Shown here in pieces: positions 5,874 through 14,518 of a stretch of DNA of 43,127 nucleotides (positions are counted from its first letter, which is position 1; each line of letters opens with the position of its first letter). The stretch is from Lachnospiraceae bacterium UBA1721 (GTDB taxonomy: Bacteria > Bacillota > Clostridia > Lachnospirales > Lachnospiraceae): positions 1-43,127 of the forward strand of contig DCIR01000030.1 of NCBI GenBank assembly GCA_002317155.1. Direction: 5' to 3'. The translations under genes were made by a program, and so were the position numbers. The notes under the pieces are model-generated. The model did no database searches. It had not been told where the DNA came from and worked only from the letters and a program-made list of their open reading frames with translations.

Positions 5874-7790
5874 TCATTTTGCCGCAGCTTTCATGGCAGC
5901 CTTATTCTCATACATGGCTGAATCCGCTCTGTTGAATACTTCCTGAACATTAAAATCCTTCTCACTGTCATATACAGCTACACCGGATGCAATAGATATC
6001 TTTTCAAATACAGGGATATCTTTTTCTTCCTCCAAGAGCTTCATTTCTTCTCTCATCTCTTCGAGCAATGCATCCCTACGCTTATAGTCATCCCTTTCAA
6101 GCACTGCGACAAATTCGTCTCCGCCTATTCTGTACACAGCACTCTTTTTGAAAGTCTTGCATATCATTCTGCATGAATTGATGATATATTCATCTCCGGC
6201 TTCATGGCCAAGGCTGTCATTAATAGTTTTCAGATTGTTGATATCAAATAAAGCGATTGCATATTGGGGTTTGATTTCCGAACACATTTTAGCCTGAAGC
6301 TCACCAAGCCTTGTCTCGAAAGCAGTTCTATTCTTAACATGCGTCATCGCATCAGTCTCAGTCATCTGAAGCAATCTCTGATTCAATGCATTAAGTCGAA
6401 GCTTCTGGAAATAACGATTCAAAATGATATTAAGACGCTCCATATACTTTCTGAGCATCTGAGCATCTGATATCTTTTGATAGTCATCACCCATCACGCA
6501 ATAACCAATCTCATAGTCATCATCATGAAGAGGCATTATTATATAAAATCTGTTGCCACTGTTATGGAACTGTTCCACTACATCCTTCGTATCAAAATCC
6601 GCTAAAGTTCTGACAACTCCCCTATCCTTGGAATATATCATACTCATCACTTCAGGATATCCTTCTTTACGAAGTTCTCTCTGGTTCTCAGTAATAGATC
6701 GCTCAACCAAAGGATCAATGAATATCTGGAAGGTATTTCCCTCATACTGAACATCATTATTATTCAAGTTAACAAATGCATCACTTAATGAAACAATATC
6801 ATTTCCCTGAAGAATAATTCGCTCCATTGTCGTGAGCTTGATGTCGAAATTGGAATTATTGATTTTTTCGTCAAATTTATCCTTGCCAATCTTGCGACGT
6901 ATTGCCTCAAAATTCTTAGCCTGCTTACAGCCACAACTTTCACTTGGAACAAATTCACAATTGGTTTTTCTGACTCTGGCAGTCTCTTTTCCTGCAAAAA
7001 CATCAGCCAATATATCTGCACAGCTTCTTCCGATATTATCAAATCTCTGATCTACAGAGCAGATTGACGGATCGTACAGCTGCGCCATCATTTCATTATC
7101 AAATCCTGTTACTATTATGTCCTCAGGAACTCTGTAACCGTTCTTCTCCAGATCATTACAGATTACCATTGCGAGGGTATCATTGGCACATACTATTGCA
7201 TCAGGACGCTCTTTTCTTTTTGACAGCTGCTCCCTCACAAACATAAATCCCAAATAAGGAGACCAATTGGTATAGCAAATATCTTCGTCCTTGAGTTCAA
7301 GGTTATTTTCCGCCATCACCTCTCTGATAGCATTCAGTCTCATGTTGGAGTCCATATTTTCGGGAGTTCCCGCCATGAACCATATCTTTTTAACATTGTG
7401 CTTTTCAATGAGATGTCTGCCCAGTTCTCTGGTACCTACAGTATTGTCAGATCCGGCAAAATAAAAACGCTCATCATCTCTTCCGGTATAAATAATCGGA
7501 ATATTAGCTTCAATGCAGCGATTGGTTATATTATCTATAACATTGGGAAAATCCAGACTGTTGGCAAAAAGAAGCGCAGCATCAAACTCTCTCATATCAG
7601 GCAACTTATATATGTTAAGTTCACCTCTTAACATAGCTTCACTTATTCCATAAACCGCATGACTTAAGAACAGATATACATCGGCAGACTGATCCTTCAA
7701 TCCCTCTCGCAATCCGTTAAGATACTGGTGTAAAATCTCACCGGACCATCCGGTGGAAAAAACAGCTATTTTTTTATTTTTCATATGCAT
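5874..7790 (-). CDS. LacI-type ligand-binding domain fused to a GGDEF diguanylate cyclase
   Basis: This 638-residue protein has no signal peptide and no helix-turn-helix. Residues 1-280 resemble the sugar-binding fold of LacI/GalR regulators (IPIIYTGRD, PDAIVCANDTLA, VTGFDNEMMA). Residues about 300-470 form a middle, PAS/GAF-like linker region, and the GGDEF domain ends the protein with an intact GGDEF motif at about 556-560. The usual RxxD inhibitory site is not seen upstream of it. It probably senses a cytoplasmic small molecule and makes c-di-GMP in response. The start ATG follows GAGAG by about 7 nt; an ATG two codons later is also possible. It is transcribed alone. Confidence 0.9.
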   Translation of the reverse strand: MHMKNKKIAVFSTGWSGEILHQYLNGLREGLKDQSADVYLFLSHAVYGISEAMLRGELNIYKLPDMREFDAALLFANSLDFPNVIDNITNRCIEANIPIIYTGRDDERFYFAGSDNTVGTRELGRHLIEKHNVKKIWFMAGTPENMDSNMRLNAIREVMAENNLELKDEDICYTNWSPYLGFMFVREQLSKRKERPDAIVCANDTLAMVICNDLEKNGYRVPEDIIVTGFDNEMMAQLYDPSICSVDQRFDNIGRSCADILADVFAGKETARVRKTNCEFVPSESCGCKQAKNFEAIRRKIGKDKFDEKINNSNFDIKLTTMERIILQGNDIVSLSDAFVNLNNNDVQYEGNTFQIFIDPLVERSITENQRELRKEGYPEVMSMIYSKDRGVVRTLADFDTKDVVEQFHNSGNRFYIIMPLHDDDYEIGYCVMGDDYQKISDAQMLRKYMERLNIILNRYFQKLRLNALNQRLLQMTETDAMTHVKNRTAFETRLGELQAKMCSEIKPQYAIALFDINNLKTINDSLGHEAGDEYIINSCRMICKTFKKSAVYRIGGDEFVAVLERDDYKRRDALLEEMREEMKLLEEEKDIPVFEKISIASGVAVYDSEKDFNVQEVFNRADSAMYENKAAMKAAAK

Positions 7791-8033
7791 CCATCTCTCA
7801 TTAAGTGACTAAACCACATACAGACTTCACAATAATTATACTCCTTTTGCCCCTGCCTATCCATATTTCACGCAGCATTCGATTTATCAATCCCTACAAA
7901 AATAATTTGTAAAAATATGCACAATCTACGGATTATATTCTCTGCGATTATAATATATCAAATTTGTGTGAGGATATGTTAAGCTCATCAATGTTACACT
8001 ATGTACTTATTGAGGGAAAAAGAGGGAACAACA

Positions 8034-8783
8034 ATGAAAGTTATAATAACTGATCTGGACAGAACTTTACTTCATACAGACAAAACCATATCGGATTACA
8101 CTATACAAATAATGCAGGAATGCAGAAAACAGGGTATATTCCTCATGGCCGCTACTGCCCGCCCTGTGCGTGCCATCAAACAGTACATGCGTGCAGTTCA
8201 TTTTAACGCAGTCACCACATTAAACGGTGCACGCACAATCCTTATGGACAGATCCGTTGATTACTCTATAGATAAAAAAACTGCCCTAAGCTTAATCAAA
8301 TCACTAATGGCAGTTAATGACATCGTTATTTCACTTGAAACTGATGAGGGAATAATCTCTAACATCGACATCCCCGAATGGAATCCGACAGTTTATGATA
8401 ATCTGCTCACCGCACCTATTCCCGACACTATTTATAAGATGATAATAAGTTCTGAAGGCACGAACCTCGATACCATCATTCCGTCACTTGTTACTGATGA
8501 TGTATATTGCTCAGTTGCCGACGGTAAGCTCTATCAGATCATGAGCTCGCAGGCTACAAAATGGAACGGCATCAAATGTATGCTCGAGGAATTCGGATTA
8601 AGTGTCGAGGATGCAATTTATTTTGGCGATGACAATGATGATATCGAACCACTTATGAAATGTGGAACAGGTGTTGCCGTTGCCAATTCAATCCCTGCCG
8701 CACTCGAGGCTGCCGACACCGTTACATTATCAAATGACGAAGATGGTGTTGCCGAATATGTAAAAAAATTGTTGGAATTATGA
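8034..8783 (+). CDS. HAD-superfamily (Cof-type) hydrolase
   Basis: Motif I DLDRTLL and motif IV FGDDNDDIE identify a Cof-type HAD phosphatase; these usually dephosphorylate sugar phosphates or cofactors such as FMN and PLP. I place the start at 8034, because a GAGGG site lies 7 nt upstream and motif I then falls within the first 15 residues; an in-frame ATG at 8001 would add 11 unconserved residues. The protein has 249 residues, slightly shorter than typical Cof proteins, with a reduced cap domain. The gene stands alone, divergent from the GGDEF gene, and ends at a terminator. Substrate not predictable from sequence. Confidence 0.88.
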   Translation: MKVIITDLDRTLLHTDKTISDYTIQIMQECRKQGIFLMAATARPVRAIKQYMRAVHFNAVTTLNGARTILMDRSVDYSIDKKTALSLIKSLMAVNDIVISLETDEGIISNIDIPEWNPTVYDNLLTAPIPDTIYKMIISSEGTNLDTIIPSLVTDDVYCSVADGKLYQIMSSQATKWNGIKCMLEEFGLSVEDAIYFGDDNDDIEPLMKCGTGVAVANSIPAALEAADTVTLSNDEDGVAEYVKKLLEL

Positions 8784-8814
8784 CATTAAATGCTCGCACA
8801 AAAACTTATGCTGC

Positions 8815-8845
8815 AAAAAAAGGATAGCTCATCGCTATCCTTTTT
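8815..8845. terminator. Bidirectional intrinsic terminator
   Basis: AAAAAGGATAGC and GCTATCCTTTTT form a perfect stem around the loop TCATC, with A and T tracts on both sides. It separates the plus-strand HAD gene from the minus-strand aminotransferase gene. Confidence 0.92.
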
Positions 8846-8903
8846 GTTTTCTGTTTTATGTTCTGTTTTATATTTTATGTTCTGTTTTATGTTTTATGTT
8901 CTA
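8846..8903. repeat. Low-complexity TGTTCTGTTTTAT repeats
   Basis: Variants of TGTTCTGTTTTAT recur about four times between the terminator and the aminotransferase stop codon. This is an imperfect short tandem repeat running right up to a stop codon. Confidence 0.7.
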
Positions 8904-10082
8904 TCTCCAGCTAACATCCTTAGCAGCATTAGCTTTTTCTCTAAGTGTTGCCAGACGATTCAGTGCTTCTATCAAAGTATCATCCTGCTTTGCAAAATGT
9001 AAGCGAATGTAGTTATTGATATCTTCCTTAAAAAAGCTTGAACCGGGGACTGCTGCCACACCGACATTTTTAATCATCCATTCACAAAACTCGTTATCAT
9101 CTCTGACACCAAATTCACTCACATCAAGCAGTACATAATACGCTCCCTGTGGATTGGTGTACTTAAATCCAAGCTTATCAAGACCTCCCACGAACACCTC
9201 CTTCATATGACTGTAGTGTGCCGCAAGCTCTTCATAATATGAATCATCAAATTCAAGTCCTGTAACTGCTGCTTCCATAAGCGGTGCTGCTGCACCAACT
9301 GTCAGGAAATCATGTACCTTCTTAATCCGTTCCGATATCTCCTCATTAGCTATTACATAGCCAAGTCTCCATCCGGTTATAGAATATGTTTTGGATAACG
9401 AATTGCACACAATTGTACGATCCCTCATTCCCGGAAGAGCCTGCATATATACATGCCTGTTCGGTGCGTATACTATATGCTCATATACTTCATCCGTCAC
9501 AACAAACGCATCATATTTAATCGCGAGTTCTGCAATGTATGACAGTTCCTCATGTGTAAATACCTTACCGCACGGATTAGATGGATTACACAGAATTATC
9601 GCCTTAGCTCCCTGTATAAACGCATCCTCTAATACTTTTTTGTCAAAATCAAATGTAGGCGGAACAAGCGGAATATAAATAGGCTCAGCTCCGGAAAGTA
9701 TAGCATCAGCTCCATAGTTTTCATAAAAAGGAGAAAAAACAGCCACCTTATCCTTAGGATTGACTATGCTCATCATAGTGGCCATCATAGCTTCCGTACT
9801 GCCACAGGTAACTACAATCTCTTTATCCGGATCAACCTTCAATCCTGAAAAATGCTCATATTTTTTGGCTACTGCATCTCTGAAATTCTTCGCACCAAAA
9901 GTAACCGCATACTGGTGAGGTCCTTCCGTTGCGACCTTAGCCAGGCTCTTGGTAATCTCAATCGGAGGCTCAAAATCAGGAAATCCCTGTGATAAATTAA
10001 TTGCTCCATATTCATCGGATATTCTGGTCATTCTACGAATTACCGAATCCGTAAACTGTTCTGTTCTGCTGCTTAATCTCAT
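8901..10082 (-). CDS. PLP-dependent class I/II aminotransferase
   Basis: This 393-residue fold-type I aminotransferase carries the PLP lysine in SLSKTYSITGWR (K231), the NPSNP loop at 166-170, DEVY at 197-200 and the C-terminal arginine region YIRLHFAK. The family includes aspartate and aromatic aminotransferases and MalY/PatB-type C-S lyases; the sequence alone does not fix the substrate. Its ATG overlaps the upstream gene stop in ATGA, so it is translationally coupled to the ANT(6)-like nucleotidyltransferase. A functional link between the two is not obvious. Confidence 0.9.
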   Translation of the reverse strand: MRLSSRTEQFTDSVIRRMTRISDEYGAINLSQGFPDFEPPIEITKSLAKVATEGPHQYAVTFGAKNFRDAVAKKYEHFSGLKVDPDKEIVVTCGSTEAMMATMMSIVNPKDKVAVFSPFYENYGADAILSGAEPIYIPLVPPTFDFDKKVLEDAFIQGAKAIILCNPSNPCGKVFTHEELSYIAELAIKYDAFVVTDEVYEHIVYAPNRHVYMQALPGMRDRTIVCNSLSKTYSITGWRLGYVIANEEISERIKKVHDFLTVGAAAPLMEAAVTGLEFDDSYYEELAAHYSHMKEVFVGGLDKLGFKYTNPQGAYYVLLDVSEFGVRDDNEFCEWMIKNVGVAAVPGSSFFKEDINNYIRLHFAKQDDTLIEALNRLATLREKANAAKDVSWR

Positions 10083-10915
10083 GATGTCTGCTCCCCCAAG
10101 TACTTACTCGCACACTCTTCCGCGCCATCGGGATACTTATAACCTTTTTTATCTGCAATCGCCCTGGTAACAAAGCTAAACAGCTTGTGAGTCTCTACAA
10201 GTGCATTTTTCATATCTTCCGCGTCGTAATGCGCAAAGCATTTTTTCAATGCGTCCAATATATCTGCATCCGCCCATCTGTCAACAAACCTTCCGTCATG
10301 CCAGGTATCAACACCTTTAGTCTCAAAGCTGTAAAGCTCTATCATTTTAAGAAGATAGTTCTTTAAGTATGCATCTATAGACATTTTTGCAGACCATATT
10401 TCGCCTCTTTTAAGCTTCTTATATGCCCAGATATTATGAAAATAAAAATCGTTAATAATATTCAGAAATTCTTCCTCAGACATCTCAGGATGCGAATGTC
10501 CCATATGCACATACTTTTCAATCAGTTCCTTATATCCATATGAGTCATACATGATATTATAGCCTCTGTTCATAACCCAGCCGGCCACGCCTTCAATAAT
10601 CGCCTGTTCAAACTGCTCGGGTGTGAAAATAATCATATCTACATCCTTGTCTTCGTCGTAGATAGATCTTCTCTCCCTGCCGCCACCGAGCGTGGGCTCT
10701 ATAAACGAAATAGACACCTTCCCAAAACGATTCGGATACTCCCCGGAAAACCATTTTTCAGGCTCATCCGTAGCAATTATCAAATCAAGATCTGAAAATT
10801 CATCTGCTTTAACTGTATCTCTTGTTGATGAACCAATAGCAACAATTGCTTTAATATGTTCATCAGCATTTGCACATTCTATAATCTTATTTTTAATCTC
10901 AACATATCTATCCAT
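10079..10915 (-). CDS. Aminoglycoside 6-adenylyltransferase-like nucleotidyltransferase
   Basis: This 278-residue protein resembles the AadE/ANT(6) family, which adenylates streptomycin. The nucleotidyltransferase signature GSSTRD (28-33) with SDLDL (D42, D44) is intact, followed by EKWF, a third acidic region DVDMIIF, and the helical C-terminal domain with SAKMSIDAYLKNYL. Its length is close to the usual 285 residues. It is the first gene of a two-gene unit with an aminotransferase and shows no mobile-element flanks, so it may be an intrinsic chromosomal homologue. Actual aminoglycoside resistance is an inference. Confidence 0.85.
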   Translation of the reverse strand: MDRYVEIKNKIIECANADEHIKAIVAIGSSTRDTVKADEFSDLDLIIATDEPEKWFSGEYPNRFGKVSISFIEPTLGGGRERRSIYDEDKDVDMIIFTPEQFEQAIIEGVAGWVMNRGYNIMYDSYGYKELIEKYVHMGHSHPEMSEEEFLNIINDFYFHNIWAYKKLKRGEIWSAKMSIDAYLKNYLLKMIELYSFETKGVDTWHDGRFVDRWADADILDALKKCFAHYDAEDMKNALVETHKLFSFVTRAIADKKGYKYPDGAEECASKYLGEQTS

Positions 10916-10949
10916 TTCACGTTCCTCTTAATTCTAGTAAAAAACCTCG

Positions 10950-10989
10950 AAAGCTTCTTGATTTTGCCATTATGCCATTAAAGCTTCTT
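10950..10989. repeat. 30-bp-spaced direct repeat
   Basis: AAAGCTTCTT occurs at 10950-10959 and 10980-10989, next to the stop codon of the DUF3810 gene at 10993. The 20 bases between also contain GCCATT twice. Confidence 0.65.
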
Positions 10990-10992
10990 TGC

Positions 10993-12189
10993 TCAGTCAT
11001 AATAATACTGAAGATACATCAAAAGCATTCCATCATATATATTTTCTTTGAGAATATTGCTCTGCACTTCCCATCCCTTGTCAGCCACCTGAGTGACCGG
11101 TTCTGATATTGCTTCCTCTACCTTCGCATTTACTTCCGAATGATACAATTCATCACTTTCATTACGAGCATTTTCGATATCATCCCAGACAATATCATCA
11201 AGCTGTGGGAAATTATAGTTATAAAGTAATCGAGCCATAAAGGAATCACTGTACTCACGATTTGTATCGATATTTATACTTGCTGCAACTGCTAAAAACT
11301 CTTCTTTAAGGTTCGGGTCTGTTATTTTTGTATTCACATAATTGCGACGGCAGGCATTATCAACATAGGCATAGAGCTCGCGATAACCGCAGTATTGAAA
11401 TAATAAATTATCGCTTTCTGTAAGCACCACCACGCTTAAAAATGAAGCTTCATTTTCAAGATAATAACCCTTGTGATGACACAGTTCATGACATATAACC
11501 ACTGGTGAATACAGCTTGTCCACGTATCTGTTATACGAAGGTTCCATCGTGTATATGTAGTTATATCCGCCAATCCCCATCATATCAAGTATTGGTGAAC
11601 AAATAGATTCTTTTGCCTGAGAATAATGTCCCTTTAATTTAGGGAACTCATCTCCTCTTGCAGCCATATACGCAGCAATATCTTTCTGCGAATACTCACT
11701 GATTACAATACCGTTTTCATCCCTCGGTATCTGTGCAGCTATCTCATTCATTTTATATACTATTTCAGTTCTGAGCTGCTCCAGTTCTTCATCAGTAAAA
11801 ACTGTTCTCGTATTATCCTCTATCTTTAAGACATTTCCTCTGATCGGGATAAACCAGTTAGTCGTATAGACCAGTAAAAATAACATAATGGTCATCAGGC
11901 AAATCTTTAAGTATCCGTTGTAAAAATTTTTATATGCCTTCTTCTTGAGCAAAATAATGCGTACAATTCCCAAAACAGGAATCATAACAAGCACCAATGC
12001 GCCCACATACATAATAATCTCGCCAAGCGGCAGCTTAAACCAGCCGGTCAGTGTACCAACTACAGCGTTGATTGCTCTGTATACAGTCACAGTGTACCAA
12101 TCACAGAATGACTTGCTGAATGCTATTATATTAAGCACTATCGTCAGTGCTGTTATTATCACTATGCTTATCCAATACTTACTTTTCAT
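10993..12189 (-). CDS. DUF3810 membrane-anchored zincin-like protein
   Basis: This 398-residue protein has three N-terminal hydrophobic segments (about 5-25, 56-80, 94-113) and a large extracytoplasmic domain. VICHELCHHKGY (HExxH, H234 to H238) is followed by ENEAS at about 245-249, a possible third zinc ligand as in gluzincins. This arrangement matches DUF3810, a family predicted to be membrane metallopeptidases. An internal proline/arginine-rich segment precedes the catalytic region. The substrate is unknown. The gene lies 111 nt downstream of yolD, with a tandem repeat in the gap. Confidence 0.85.
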   Translation of the reverse strand: MKSKYWISIVIITALTIVLNIIAFSKSFCDWYTVTVYRAINAVVGTLTGWFKLPLGEIIMYVGALVLVMIPVLGIVRIILLKKKAYKNFYNGYLKICLMTIMLFLLVYTTNWFIPIRGNVLKIEDNTRTVFTDEELEQLRTEIVYKMNEIAAQIPRDENGIVISEYSQKDIAAYMAARGDEFPKLKGHYSQAKESICSPILDMMGIGGYNYIYTMEPSYNRYVDKLYSPVVICHELCHHKGYYLENEASFLSVVVLTESDNLLFQYCGYRELYAYVDNACRRNYVNTKITDPNLKEEFLAVAASINIDTNREYSDSFMARLLYNYNFPQLDDIVWDDIENARNESDELYHSEVNAKVEEAISEPVTQVADKGWEVQSNILKENIYDGMLLMYLQYYYD

Positions 12190-12197
12190 TACTTACC

Positions 12198-12290
12198 TAT
12201 CCGCACTTTTATCAAGTAGCGACTCTATTTATCCATACACACTTTTTATCAAGCAGCTACTCTATTATCCATACACACTTCTTATAGCCA
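12198..12290. repeat. Imperfect 32-36-bp tandem repeat, about three copies
   Basis: TATCC begins units at 12198, 12230 and 12266; each continues with (G/AT)ACACACTT-like sequence, and the first two with TATCAAG(T/C)AGC(G/T)ACTCTA. The repeat fills the gap between the DUF3810 start codon and the stop codon of the YolD-like gene. Confidence 0.75.
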
Positions 12291-12299
12291 CTTAAGCTT

Positions 12300-12737
12300 C
12301 TATCTGTCCAATCCCTCATGAGTTAACTCTATAATCGCATTGATCGGTATCCTGGTTTTATCAGTAAAAATAATACAGCCTTCGTATGAATCGATCTTCT
12401 TAACATTTCCCGTGTGAGTGAGGTATTTGCCTCCACTTTTCACAGAATCCCGATGAAGTTCCTTATCAGACACATAATACGTCACTTCAATGACCGGTTG
12501 CTCATTTACGTGTTCATGAATGTACTGCAGACGGTAATCGATTATACGCTTCTCATCCTCGTCAAGATATATCTCTTTGTCAGTGATACGAGCAGTTTCG
12601 CTTATCTGATCATCATATCCCGTCAGAGCTGCAAACGGTGCAAACTGTGCCGCACGCTTAATAGCATCCATCGGTTTTCGCGGAATCGGTCTCTGATTAT
12701 CTATTAAATTGTCATATCTGTGCGGACCCTTAACCAT
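12300..12737 (-). CDS. YolD-like protein
   Basis: This 145-residue protein has the YolD-family landmark RAAQFAPFAALTGYDDQI near residues 28-45 and a C-terminal beta-rich half (IIFTDKTRIPINAIIELT). YolD-like proteins are regularly encoded with UvrX-type Y-family polymerases, and here the gene follows the polymerase by 33 nt. The partner relationship is established by gene neighbourhood; its molecular role is not known. It may modulate error-prone polymerase activity. Confidence 0.82.
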   Translation of the reverse strand: MVKGPHRYDNLIDNQRPIPRKPMDAIKRAAQFAPFAALTGYDDQISETARITDKEIYLDEDEKRIIDYRLQYIHEHVNEQPVIEVTYYVSDKELHRDSVKSGGKYLTHTGNVKKIDSYEGCIIFTDKTRIPINAIIELTHEGLDR

Positions 12738-12770
12738 TCCATTCTCCGAGTTATCAATGTTTATATGCTG

Positions 12771-14354
12771 CTATCCTTTATGTCCTCCGACCTGGTTATT
12801 TCGCTCCCTGGTCGTTGCCCCATCCATATAATCAGTGCCTTTTAACAACGCATTTTTGCCAAACTTATCATGTATCGCCAGTATAGCCTTCTGCAGACTT
12901 TTTTCCTGCTCTTCCCTAGCCTTTTCCTCTGCCTTTACACGTGCACGTTCTTCATAATCCGTGAAAAGATTCAGCTGCTCACCCTCAGCAAAAAATCCGT
13001 CATCTTCCTTATCCTTGGCTGCAGCTTCGGTAATAACATTATTCGCCGCAATCGTTATTCTGCGAGACATCAGCTTTGGATCACATATTTTTCTGAAGAG
13101 CTCCAATGTCTTATCGATAAAAACCGACGACAGGCTGGTAAATTTTCCTAGATTAATAGAACCATGCGCTGACTTTGGTACCTTTCGTCCGTAATAATCC
13201 GTCACCACCTCACCCGAGTAGTTCGGATTATCTATATCATATCCGATTGTCAGAATAATCTGATCGGCCACCAGCGACTTAGATACCAAATCCAATGCCA
13301 GGTTATATGTCATCTCGCGAACGATTATCTCTGTCTTCTTATAATCATAGGGTTCCTGCAAAACCTGCCCCGTACTGATACTGCTGTTCTCCGGAACGTA
13401 CGATTTTACCATATCAATCGTCGTCGGTTCATATCCCCACGCATGATCAATCAAAAGCTCCGCATTTACTCCCAACATTTTATAAAGCAGTTCTTCATTA
13501 AAAAAAGGATCCGGATTCTCTGCTCGCCCGTCCGACTTAAACCGATACTGTGTCGTATCATCTGCATCTATCGGTGGCAAGCCCATGGACACCCTGGCAA
13601 TATCACCCATTGTAAAAATCTGAACTGTGGCAAGTCTCTTGGCAATTCCTCTTCCCACTCTCCAAAAATCGGTTATCGGTTCATGTGACCAGAGCTGCTC
13701 TCTGTAAGTACGCTCGTCAAGCTCAGCAATTCGCACACCGTCCTGATCTGCTTTTGTCTTTTTAGCCATTACATCCATTGCGACCTTCGCCAGATACATA
13801 TTACTGCCGATTCCACCGGTAGCAGTTATGCCGGTCGTATAATATACATCCCTGATCATGCATTTGCAAAGTTCCCTGGCACTCATATTATGGAGCTTAA
13901 GATAATCGGTCACATCTATAAAACATTCATCTATCGAATACACGTGAATATCTTCTGATGAAACATATTTCAGATAAATATTATATATTTGAGTGCTTAA
14001 TGACATATACTTTCGCATCTGAGGTATTGCTATTATATAGTCAATCTGCAACGATGAGTCGTTTGCTAATTCTACTGCATTGCTTGAGCTCCCTGTAAAG
14101 ATTCGTCCGGGCGCATTGTTTATGCGCTTTGCATTTTCTTCTTTAACCTTCTGAACCACCTCGAACAGTCTGGCTCTTCCGGGTATTCCGTACGCTTTAA
14201 GCGAAGGAGATACCGCCAGACAGATTGTTTTTTCGGTTCTTGATGAATCAGCTACCACCAGATTGGTAGTCAGAGGATCCAGTCCACGAGCCGCGCATTC
14301 GACCGAAGCATAATATGATTTTAAATCTATTGCTATATATGTCCTGCTCATCAC
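12771..14354 (-). CDS. Y-family (UmuC/DinB-type) DNA polymerase
   Basis: This is a translesion polymerase of 527 residues. Metal-binding motifs are IAIDLKSYYASVEC (D10) and SIDECFID (D142, E143); the finger-region AYGIPGRARLFE and the helix-hairpin-helix segment with GRGIAKRL are present, and the little-finger domain ends around residue 440. A charged C-terminal tail with a coiled-coil-like EERARVKAEEKAREEQEKS stretch follows a region with EGEQLNLF, a plausible beta-clamp-binding motif. It resembles the Firmicute UvrX group. The second ATG (14351) has the better spacing to GGGAG. No SOS-box sequence was recognised upstream. Confidence 0.92.
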   Translation of the reverse strand: MMSRTYIAIDLKSYYASVECAARGLDPLTTNLVVADSSRTEKTICLAVSPSLKAYGIPGRARLFEVVQKVKEENAKRINNAPGRIFTGSSSNAVELANDSSLQIDYIIAIPQMRKYMSLSTQIYNIYLKYVSSEDIHVYSIDECFIDVTDYLKLHNMSARELCKCMIRDVYYTTGITATGGIGSNMYLAKVAMDVMAKKTKADQDGVRIAELDERTYREQLWSHEPITDFWRVGRGIAKRLATVQIFTMGDIARVSMGLPPIDADDTTQYRFKSDGRAENPDPFFNEELLYKMLGVNAELLIDHAWGYEPTTIDMVKSYVPENSSISTGQVLQEPYDYKKTEIIVREMTYNLALDLVSKSLVADQIILTIGYDIDNPNYSGEVVTDYYGRKVPKSAHGSINLGKFTSLSSVFIDKTLELFRKICDPKLMSRRITIAANNVITEAAAKDKEDDGFFAEGEQLNLFTDYEERARVKAEEKAREEQEKSLQKAILAIHDKFGKNALLKGTDYMDGATTRERNNQVGGHKG

Positions 14355-14391
14355 TCCCGGTACTCCATTTACTCTTTAAGTCCGTTAGGAT

Positions 14392-14422
14392 AAAAAAGCG
14401 GGATAACTAATATCCCGCTTTT
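14392..14422 (-). terminator. Terminator of the GGDEF-EAL gene
   Basis: AAAAGCGGGATA and TATCCCGCTTTT form a perfect 12-bp stem with loop ACTAA; on the minus strand it ends in six T residues. It separates the GGDEF-EAL gene from the polymerase gene, so the polymerase promoter must overlap or follow it within about 40 bp of its start codon. Confidence 0.9.
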
Positions 14423-14449
14423 GTGAAAACGTCACTCATTATGCAGACG

Positions 14450-14490
14450 AATCAATCAAGAATCGCACTCCAATATAAATCAATCAAAGA
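14450..14490. repeat. 28-bp-spaced direct repeat downstream of the GGDEF-EAL gene
   Basis: AATCAATCAAG begins at 14450 and AATCAATCAAAG at 14478, each followed by AAT. It is another short duplication close to a stop codon (14519). Confidence 0.55.
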
Positions 14491-14518
14491 ATTTTCCCTA
14501 ACGAAAATCGTATAAAAA

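Noticed and set aside
10079..10915. Mobile resistance cassette around the ANT(6)-like gene
   Set aside because: No transposase, integrase or terminal repeats flank it, and the gene is coupled to a housekeeping-type aminotransferase.
14355..14518. LexA/SOS box upstream of the Y-family polymerase
   Set aside because: No GAAC-N4-GTTC-type palindrome was found in the short upstream region.
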